In this document: one piece after another, positions 1-8,200 of the stretch | How positions within the stretch are numbered: position 1 is the stretch's first letter | Layout: each line of letters starts with the position of its first letter | Program-made: the position numbers and the translations under genes | The notes under the pieces: model-generated | What the model was told of the DNA's origin: nothing | Seen by the model: only the letters and a program-made list of their open reading frames with translations | Database searches by the model: none | Source of the DNA: Monosiga brevicollis MX1 | Taxonomy: Eukaryota; Opisthokonta; Choanoflagellata; Craspedida; Salpingoecidae | Direction: 5' to 3' | NCBI RefSeq assembly: GCF_000002865.3 | Contig: NW_001865048.1 | Coordinates: 314,487-334,450 of the forward strand | DNA: 19,964 bases

Positions 1-15
1 GTGCAAGGAACGCAC

Positions 16-505
16 GTAAAGAGACCGGTGGAGAAGCCTTGTTGACGAAGCAGGGCGTCACACATGGCGGCTGTGCTGCCCTTGCCCTTGCTGCCAGCCA
101 CATGAATGATGCGCATGCGTGCCAAATCCTCATTCTGCCTTGACGGGCACAGATGGAGCCCGTGAGTTTGTGATGAGTGCAAGAGTTGGCTATTTGAGTG
201 TGGTGCGTGCGGTGGATGGGGCGTGAGCGTTGATCGCACCGTAATGTTGAGGCGGCGCATATAGTCGCGCGTCTCGGGGAGGGAGCGGGTCAAGTCACGT
301 CCTCCCGATTTGCTACTGGCGTGGTCAAACGGAAAGGCATGTAGACCAAAGCACGGCGCGACAGTGTCAAAAAAAGATTACAGGCAGCATGGCAGAAAAG
401 CAAGGCAAATAACGGCGCACCGTTGCTTCTCGAGCTCGGCTGCATTGTATTGAGAGCCTCAACGGCTTCCTACCAAGTTTATCAAGTTCATTAAATTAGC
501 ACAGC

Positions 506-550
<45 letters not shown>

Positions 551-645
551 ATGCGAGATGGTGGAGTAGAGTCAATTGGTTGAAAGTTAGGGTGCACGAG
601 GGAGTCTCAGGAGGTTGACAGACTGACCTGGTAGCTCCGGGACAT
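16..645 (-). CDS. FPGS: Folylpolyglutamate synthase (FPGS), N-terminal part, partial at left edge
   Basis: FPGS adds glutamates to folates by ATP-dependent ligation (Mur-ligase-like fold), in cytosol and mitochondria. Four exons fit on the minus strand: 645-628, 469-414, 312-240 and 134-16, phases 0, 2, 0 and 2. They encode 88 residues before the gene leaves the window. The start is MSRSYQ, joined to EAVEALNTMQ, matching the family's YQDA..LNTLQ opening. Exon 3 ends in a charged helix (ETRDYMRRLNIT). Exon 4 has NEDLARMRIIHV followed by the ATP-binding P-loop AGSKGKGST, and then GFSTGLFT, which leads into the usual 'SPH' segment. The ATG at 645 has a good context (GGCACC before it). Exon 2's donor (GTTATT) is weak and was chosen because it alone keeps phase; exon 3 could start at 315 instead of 312. 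Residues 17-30 differ from the human loop. Identity is strong from the P-loop context; exon edges are inferred. Confidence 0.87.
506..548. repeat. (CG)n/(CA)n alternating purine-pyrimidine tract in FPGS intron 1
   Basis: About 43 nt of uninterrupted alternating purine-pyrimidine sequence: a CG-rich start (506-516), then pure CA repeats. It lies in the first FPGS intron (470-627). Such tracts can adopt Z-DNA; no function is implied. Confidence 0.9.
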
Positions 646-882
646 GGTGCCGATAAAGCGACGGCAATCGCACGGTACAGCGGTCAAGCCCCGAGACGTC
701 CTTGCCACGCTCCAAACAGGTGTCGCGGCAACCGTCGACGACACTGCCGGGCTGGAATAAGACACGGCGCGTTGCTAAACTTGAATGGCTCGCCGCCCTG
801 TGTCACGTGCCACGCGGCCAAAAACTTGTCGAGGCAGCGCGATTGCCCGAGCCAAACAGCTGCTCCTCATTCGCGAGAGCAT
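646..882 (-). other. Possible FPGS mitochondrial leader, in frame but interrupted by one TAG
   Basis: Upstream of the FPGS ATG at 645 the same frame stays open for 43 codons to a single TAG (777-775), then opens again for 35 codons to an ATG at 882. The distal 35 residues begin MLSRMRSSCLARAIALPRQ and contain eight Arg, one Asp and no Glu, which is typical of a mitochondrial presequence. The proximal 43 are rich in Ser, Ala, Thr and Arg. FPGS is known to have a mitochondrial form made from an upstream start in mammals. The TAG might be removed by a short intron (for example a GT at 826 to the AG at 776-775, about 50 nt), read through, or mark a broken leader. This is inference; the 43 codons could simply be 5' UTR. 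Confidence 0.4.
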
Positions 883-903
883 GAGGTTCCCCTTTGCCGT
901 GAG

Positions 904-954
904 CACACACACGCACGCACGCACACACGCACACACACTCACACTCACACACAA
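904..954. repeat. Imperfect (CA)n repeat
   Basis: CA dinucleotides with CG and CT interruptions over about 50 nt, just upstream (minus strand) of the possible FPGS leader ATG at 882. Confidence 0.9.
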
Positions 955-998
955 CGCTTTGACTCGATCACCCTGTGCCCGCAATCAGCGCGCGAGAC

Positions 999-1290
999 GA
1001 GAGAGAGAGAGAGAGAGAGAGAGCACAGCGTCGTGTTGTGAAATAAAATTGGAACAGAGAGGGAGAGAGTTGGAGAGCAGCTAAAAGAGAGAGGCGAGAT
1101 GATTGCTGAGATGAAAGAGAGGGAAGAGATGAATAGTTAGCAAATTAGAGAAGCTTTCTGAAACATTCTTAATTAAGAGACAAGGAGAGGTTTCGAAGAA
1201 TCTTGCAGAGAGAACATTGTAAAGTCAAGTGCATTCAGAGGTGGAATACGGCAAAGAGAGATAACAGAGGGCACAAGACAGCTAGAGAGT
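999..1290 (+). repeat. (GA)n repeat followed by a long purine-rich tract
   Basis: A pure GA run at 999-1023 grades into nearly 270 nt of purine-dominated sequence with recurring GAGAGA, AAGAGA and GGGAGAG words. The long strand asymmetry (purines on plus, pyrimidines on minus) is seen directly; an H-DNA or GAGA-factor-like role is only a possibility. Confidence 0.8.
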
Positions 1291-1551
1291 GATGACACAA
1301 CACGAGATGATGATAATACGATCTCGCACACATTTTGTCCTGGCTCTGCTCAGCTCCAATCTCTTAAAAAAAGACGGGAATGGGCAGGAAGAGGCGTCTT
1401 CCAAAGCCATGCATACAAATGTCATATCAACAGGTTGGTCCATCCACACAGGAACGATGGAGCCCTATTCGGGTCTTTCGATCAAGTATGGGATGCGGCC
1501 ATGGATCACCACTGACACGCTCCACAATGTTGATCAAGCGAGGAAAATGAA

Positions 1552-1997
1552 TTAGAGTTTGAGAAAGGTCTTGAGGCCATCCTCGTCCTCGATGGCATCA
1601 AGAAAGTCTTCAAAAGAGCCCAGCCACTGGTCTTGGTTGAAGAGCTGGGGGACAGTGGCCTTGTCGTCGCCCATCTTCTCTCGCATCTCCTTCAGTGCTT
1701 CACGATTGGAGGAGATGTCAATCGTTTCGTGAGGAATCTTGTGGCCCTCAAGAATCATCTCAATCTTTTGCTGTTTCTTGCGGATCTGCGTATGACGTGG
1801 TCGGCCAGTCAGCAGCGATGAGTCGGGTGTTCGAGCGTTCGCGAGGCCGGCACGGGAAGGACTCTGGCACCACAGCAATCCAAACAGCTCTATCCATGAC
1901 AAGCCAGCCTGGGTTCAAACCAGCAGACCGGGGATGGACACGACCGTACCTCAAGGCTACCCGTCACAGACGACATGTAGTACTGCAGACCAGCCAT
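1552..1997 (-). CDS. SH3BGRL3: SH3BGRL3-like thioredoxin-fold protein
   Basis: Small cytosolic glutaredoxin-like protein of the SH3BGR family, which keeps the thioredoxin fold but lacks the CXXC redox motif and acts as an adaptor. Two exons: 1997-1950 (16 codons) and 1785-1552 (77 codons plus TAA), separated by a 164-nt phase-0 intron (GTACGG...CAG). The 93-residue product has exactly the length of human SH3BGRL3 and the same opening: MAGLQYYMSSVTGSLE corresponds to the family's SVTGSREI segment. Further matches are IRKKQQ, IDISSN, KATVPQLFN and the C-terminal FLKL. There is no Cys at the CXXC position; SVTG takes its place. The cis-Pro region (TVPQLF) is present. The frame stays open upstream of Met1 to a TAG at the end of a T-rich tract, so an extra 5' exon is conceivable, but the match at Met1 argues against it. 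It is head-to-head with the AIF1-like gene. Confidence 0.93.
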
Positions 1998-2575
<578 letters not shown>

Positions 2576-3619
2576 ATGGACTACCAGGGTGGCAAGAAGT
2601 TTGGAGCGCTGAAGCAGGATCAGCTCAAGCAGCTTCAAGAGCGTAATCAAAAGGTACGTGCCCATGTCGAGGGGGCAGGAATGGCAATGGGGTGGAGCTG
2701 CTGGTGGTGTCTCAACCATCATGCCAGCTGGATTTCTGGCTCCGGCCCGATCTCGATCTCTCTCTCTCTCTCTCGTTCTCTCGCGTCTTGGAACCCGCTT
2801 TGTGTGTGGACACCGTGCACACATCCCTGGGATGTCACAGAGGCTCTCGTTTCGTGTTGCCTCCTTCCTTCACTGCAGGCTCGGGCTCACCCCGTGCCAT
2901 GTGCTTGTACGCTGACTAGTTTTTGACCGATGGCACCTTTGATGGCCAGGAGGACGTGGAAGAACGCCTCGAGCAGTATTGCCACAAGTTTATGGAGTTT
3001 GATGAAGATGCCAGTGGCGACATTGGTTTGTCATGGCGGGCACAACCCTGAAACAAGCTTGCCCGCCGTGGCCGCGGCCTGCACAGCCTACTCATGTCAC
3101 CTTGCGCTCGGGCTTGCTGCTGCACAGATCTTCAGGAGCTGTCGCGCATGATGGAAAAGCTGGGCCAGGTGTGTCTTACCGATTTTCGAGCTCTGCTTTC
3201 TACGGCCCCTCAATTTAACACCACCGGGCAACTGACCCTAAGCCGTGCCTCACAACACCCCGTTGTCCTTGCTTTGCTCAGCCCAAAACCCATCTTGAAC
3301 TGAAGAAGATGATCAAGCAGGTGGACACCAACGATTCAGGTTCGACCTTTGAGTCGCTCTTGTACAAAGAGTTCTATTTTTTTTCCCTGGCTACCCGCCT
3401 CGGCTGCTTGACCTGCGCGCTAGATTGACTCCTTTTTGCCCCTACCCTTATTCGGCCACCAAACAATTAGGTACCATCAACTACGAGGAGTTTTTGCAGA
3501 TGATGTTTGGCAAGAGCAACTCAATCCTACGCATTATCCTCATGTATGAAGAGAAGAACAAGGAGAAGGAAAAGCCCAAGGGTGTGGCACCGCGCCGCTC
3601 CCTTGCTGACCTCCCCTAA
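2576..3619 (+). CDS. AIF1: Allograft inflammatory factor 1 (AIF1/Iba1)-like EF-hand protein
   Basis: AIF1 binds calcium and F-actin in the cytosol and bundles actin during ruffling and phagocytosis. Five exons: 2576-2653, 2920-3025, 3128-3168, 3282-3339 and 3471-3619. All have GT-AG borders and consistent phases, giving 143 residues (human 147). Hallmarks: an N-terminal QGGKKFGALK, a first EF-hand loop at residues 54-65 (DEDASGDIDLQE), RMMEKLGQPKTHLELKKMI, a second loop at 90-101 (DTNDSGTINYEE), then FLQMMFGK, ILMYEEK, EKEKPKG and a terminal LADLP. Both 12-residue loops have acidic or Asn/Ser ligands at positions 1, 3, 5 and 9 and Glu at 12, so both look able to bind calcium. Both loops are split by phase-1 introns. 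It is convergent with the RNF170-like gene. Confidence 0.96.
2755..2774. repeat. (CT)n repeat in AIF1 intron 1
   Basis: Pyrimidine repeat within the first AIF1 intron (2654-2919), well upstream of its 3' splice site, so probably not the functional polypyrimidine tract. Confidence 0.85.
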
Positions 3620-3961
3620 ATGTTGCTGGCGATCTGTGGGCTCTGTTCTGTCATTATCATGGCCGTGTAAACATCACAATCCTATTGGTGCTTCTTTCTC
3701 TTTTCATCATTCTTGCCTTTCATGAATTGGCTCATGTTCGAAACAAGGTTCCCAGACGGCCAACACCCGTGCTGCCCGTGCCCTTGGTTCCGGCATCACC
3801 CCGTACGCAAGTATCGAGACAAAAGACCGTGTGTCCTTATCAGAGGCCGGGCCACGTCACACGGACGTTCCCCGAAACATGCCCCGAAGCCTCGTCCAAG
3901 CAATCAGGTCAGTCCGATCTGTTGATTCGGAAACGAACACGGATCCCACCAGCTGGCGCTC
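3620..3961. other. Convergent 3' intergenic region (AIF1 / RNF170)
   Basis: 342 bp between the AIF1 TAA (3617-3619) and the RNF170 stop (3962-3964, minus). Open frames run through it but show no motif or splice-bounded exon. It presumably holds both 3' UTRs. I saw no AATAAA on either strand. Confidence 0.7.
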
Positions 3962-4960
3962 CTAATTGGCACGTTGCGATGCCTGTACAAAATTCTGACG
4001 GATGGTATTGGCTGATGTGACGGCCACGACCAGAAACACCAATGCATCATCGGCCAACCTGGACACGACCATGGACAGATTAGGGTTGACCATGGAAGCC
4101 AGACATGCGTGCCCTCGCTCAGCTACAAGGGTGAGAAGCGTACACACGCACCCAAAAATGCCGAGAACAGCTTCGGGCAGGACGTCAAAGGGCATGATGG
4201 CGTAGAGCGCAGCCAGCACAAAACTCAGGATAACACGAAGCTAAGGACAAGAACGCATGAATGCGTGAGCTGCCACACACTTACACAACCTTCACACAAG
4301 CAAGCTTTGATCGCCACTGACATACCTTGACGAGCATTGAGACGTTTGTGGGGTCAAACAAGCTGGCACCAAACTGCCGGAGCAGCTCTGGGGCATCGGC
4401 CACGACCTCGCTCATGGATCGACGCTCGGGGCCATACCGGCGGTTGAATGCACGGACCTCCCGACTAATGGCGTCATCGCCCAGTGGTTGTTGAGAAAAC
4501 AGAAAGTTGACACGCCGACGGCAGGTCGGACAGGCTCGATGGGTTCCAAAGTCACTCTGCCGCATCAGGCTATACACGCAAGCCGCTGCACTCGAGTATG
4601 ATACCCGACGCACGCGCACCGTGCCAAGGCCCCAACCGTGAGCGGCCGGCCAGCCATGAGCCAACCCCACCTAGCAAAGCACCAGTCCCTGTCTTCATCC
4701 AGGCAAGACATACCACAATAGCAGTGACCACAGTTGGTGATGATGGGATTCGTGGGGGCATCCAGGCAGATGGCACAGGTGGTGTGGTCGCCGCGCTGGC
4801 TCGGGGGTTGTTCTGGTCCGCCTGTGGCAGTCGCCATGCTGGGTGGCTGGCGGGACCAGATGGAGGAAATCTTGTACGCACACCACCCAAAGACAGCCAT
4901 CCACACCACGGCAATCCCCATGAAGAGGAGCGCCACCACGCCCGAAATCCCGTCCATCAT
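3962..4960 (-). CDS. RNF170: RNF170-like membrane RING-type E3 ubiquitin ligase
   Basis: RNF170 is an ER membrane ubiquitin ligase that in animals targets the activated IP3 receptor. Four exons: 4960-4714, 4585-4326, 4240-4152 and 4058-3962 (phases 1, 0 and 2), giving 230 residues (human 258). In order: a membrane segment at about residues 7-27; a C3HC4 RING with C62, C65, C77, H79, C82, C85, C101 and C104; a basic linker containing FNRRYGPERRSM, which matches the family's YNRRF..PRSIM; and the C-terminal DUF1232-type region with a second hydrophobic segment (about 172-185), the motif MPFDVLPEAVLGIFGLADD, and a third segment (about 204-214). Met1 at 4960 is the first ATG in the frame, although the frame is open further upstream without one. 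The domain order matches RNF170 exactly. It is head-to-head with the CIP2A-like gene. Confidence 0.92.
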
Positions 4961-5162
4961 GTCGGCCCAGGGCTCCAGCCAAGCACACTCGTTCCCGCAC
5001 CGAGGCAATCTGCCTTGCTCTGAGTTTGGCGAGCAAAGCCGCTGATCTGACCCGTTGATCCAGTTGATTCAACCCTCCCTTTCTCCCCCCACACACACTC
5101 TTCACACCACGGGCTTAGCCTCGCCCGTTATCGTTGCGCCGGAAATGTAAAATAAAAATTTT
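4961..5162. promoter_or_regulatory. Shared upstream region of RNF170 (minus) and CIP2A (plus)
   Basis: About 200 bp between the RNF170 ATG and the first candidate CIP2A ATG. It has an AT-rich stretch (AAATAAAAATTTT, about 5152-5163) immediately before that ATG and a C-rich run near 5080-5098. Both promoters must lie in or near this segment; no defined element is recognised. Confidence 0.45.
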
Positions 5163-5212
5163 ATGCCGTCGTCGCGACACATGACACAGCGCCACCTCAC
5201 ACACACAAGAGT

Positions 5213-5243
<31 letters not shown>

Positions 5244-8200
5244 AAATATCTCTCTTACATGTATTCATCTCTCTCTCTTCTCTCTCTTCTCTCTCTCTCT
5301 TGTTGTGCAACAGTTTCGTCTGACAAATTATCAAAAGCAGTTTGAGGGGCTGACCAACGAGTGGCGGCTCATCGTTGAGGGCGCTGGGGCGATGCGTGTG
5401 GAAGCTGTGCATGTATCAGTGGTGAGGCAAGCGTCTTGGAAGTGAGAACCAGTCGAGTCGGCGAAGCTGCTGGCCCTTTTGAACTGCTGGGCTGTGCTGG
5501 AGATCAAGCAAGCATGGCTGAGGCTGGTGATGCAAGCCTTGAGGCAGATCGGCTATGGACCGAGTTGACTGCCGTGTGGGGCTCGAGTAGTTGGCTGGAT
5601 CGTCAGCAGCTGCTTCTGGTAAGCGCGTGACATGCCTGAATGCCCCTTTGGGAACCCGAGAAAGCAGGTCTTGTGCTCTCACACCCGTTGATGCTGGCAG
5701 GGGTTGGCTGAAAGTTTGGCTTCGCCGTTCTACGAAGAGCAACCCCATGAGCTTGCCACGCGTGTGCCCTATCTGTTACTGGCAACTATTCTAGACCCAA
5801 GTGCCGGTCCGTGTCGTGCAATGGCCCTTTCTTTGCTGCTGAAAGTGCTGTCGCACCTCGACTTTGCCAACGGTGAGTGCAGTCATGCTGCCAACGTGCT
5901 CTGCCCGTGACACGCGAATTGACCTCATGACACTTGCTGTTGAATTCATCTCTGCTCGTTGCTTGCACGACAGCCGAGTGTCAGAGTTATTTGCACGCCT
6001 TTGTCGAGCAGGTATGCAGTAACTCTTCCGCCCAAACTTTCAACCTACCACCAGCACCACACACACGCACGCACTGACTCACTCACTCACTCACACGATC
6101 CCACATGGCTCGGCGTGGCGCTTAGGCGGTGCCGCAGTGCGTCTCCAAGCCGGTATGTCCTCCTCGCCCCTAAAACCAAATACACCTGGGGGCAAACATC
6201 ATTTTCACAGTCTGACTGGCCATGACTGATGTGACTCTGCCGATTTGATCGATCAAGCTCGATGAGGCCACGGCCCCCGTCCTCCAAGCATCAGCGTTGA
6301 TCGCGCTCGGATTGGGGTGCGTTGGCGTCATCATCTGAAAAAACTGGAACCACGACCGCCATCTGCACGTGAAAGTGCCGCTAGCCGTTTCCTTCATTCT
6401 TGTCATGTGTATACCCTTGTCCGGCTCTTTCAGACATCGACCAATCCGCACAAACCTGAGCATGGGTCTGGCTGAGTTGCTACATACCAGCATTGAAGAG
6501 CAGGCTATTGCACAACGCTGGGTCTGGATCACGCTGGCCTGCACAGTGACAAGCGATCGTATACCCTCAGAAGCCCGTCAGTGGCTCCGCCGCGCGGATA
6601 GCCATGACCCCCTTGTGGCCATGGCCACGCTCCTTTGGCTTTGCCGGTCCGTTTCGCTGCATACACGACCCCCTGCTTCCGCAAGTGCTTGCCAGAGTGC
6701 ACGTGCCCCTTTTTCTCACCCGCAATTTTTTCATACAACTACTGCACCTCTTAGCCTGGCACCAAATGAGCAACCATTCCCTGCTGAGCTGCAGTCGCTC
6801 ATGCAACCAGAAACCATTCAAACGGGCTGTGCTTTGGCACTCGACTGCCTTCGCCGCCCCTGGGCCTCCACCAGCCAGGCTTGGGTTCACCACCGTCTGG
6901 CGTGAGTTACCCGCTGACCCTGACCTCCTGCTTCTTTTCTGGTTGTATGCCTATTCTCGCATCATTGCTGTCGCTGACTTTATGATAACACGTCAATCAG
7001 CACCTCAGTACTAAGTGCGGCCTTGCCTCACCTGGGTCGTGCTAATGCACCGCCCTCCCCTGTCCTGATTACGGCAATGGTCAAGGTATACCGCCCGAGC
7101 CTTACGTACAATCCCTCAACCTTGAAACAGACTCGTGTTTGTTTGCCCGTTTGTTTGTTCAGCAATCGCGCGACATTCAAGCCAAGTTTTGAAATGCCGG
7201 CTTGTTTGTTTGTTTGTTTCTCTGTGACTTTGATAGTTTTCCAAGCACGAGAGCCGCTTGGCAACGCATTTTGAGGCCTGGAGTGCCCTTTTTGGCTCCT
7301 GGCCATGGTTGCAACGTCACGGTCAAGGCCAGCTGCTCGCCCCGGTGTGTGGATTGCTCCGGACGGCATGCAAGCCCAAGTTGCAACCCCTCCCCGGCCA
7401 TCTCGCCACGCTCACAATCCCTGTTTGCTGCAATTCACATCTTGGCAGCCCGTTTTGCAAGAGCTGCTTCAAGCTCAAGCACGGCTGCAGGATCCACAGT
7501 GCGTGCGTGCCCTCTTGACGTGCGTTGGACAGCTCTCTCCCGAGTGGGGCAACCCCGAGGTCTGTCAATAGGTGTATGCATTGCCCGAGCCAGCCTCGGC
7601 TTCAACGCGTGCACGACCTCATGTCCAAACGCGCACAGGCCTGGACCTGTATCTTTGCCATAATTTCGGAAGCGTGTGCGCATGTCCAAACTGTAAATGT
7701 CATGATCGAGGTTTGTGCGATGACAGACATATCTGATACCATCTATGATCTGCACCCAAGCCCCGCGTCATTTTGAGCTTCCTGAAACTTGCTTGTGGCT
7801 CACAAAGTGCAATGTGGTGCCTGGACACGCTGGGGGGGCACAATAAGCAGTGGCTTTACGCTGTTCTTTTCCTGCTCGTGGCACACCCAGACCTGGCCAA
7901 TCAATGTCCGCAAAACTTTGTCACTTGGTTGACCGCCCAAGGCCGCTCAAGTGCTGGTACGAGTCCAGTCCCACTGTGAAGCAATTATCTGGCAGGACTT
8001 GATTTACGTAACACGCTCACCCTGTTGGACTGTGTAGTAACGAATGAGCAACGCCACTACCACGCGCTTTGCCGGGCGGTTTTTGCCCTTCTAGGTACGT
8101 TGCAATCTGTCGCGAACCTTGCCCCGCTCAGATTAAGATCTATCCACCAAATGTGTTCGCGTGTTCCTGCCCTTCACCACATCTTTATTTCCACCCCACT

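Larger units (their letters stand above)
883..1551. other. Intergenic region between FPGS 5' end and SH3BGRL3 3' end
   Basis: No convincing gene. It holds a CA-type repeat (904-954), a GA repeat (999-1023) and a long purine-rich stretch to about 1290. The last 260 bp carry an open frame on the plus strand (1289-1555) with no recognisable motif, and presumably include the 3' UTR of the minus-strand SH3BGRL3-like gene. No clear poly(A) signal was seen on the minus strand. It should also contain the FPGS promoter. Confidence 0.7.

Noticed and set aside
1289-1555. 88-codon open frame on the plus strand downstream of the SH3BGRL3-like gene
   Set aside because: No motif, no plausible splice partners, and it is antisense to the likely 3' UTR.
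1900-1930. Sequence resembling a tRNA B-box (GGGTTCAAACC) in the SH3BGRL3 intron
   Set aside because: The flanking stem has only four pairs, and no A-box, anticodon arm or acceptor stem could be found at the right distance.
4598-5023. 141-codon plus-strand frame antisense to RNF170
   Set aside because: It mirrors the RING-encoding exons and has no motif; the minus-strand reading has the full RNF170 domain order.
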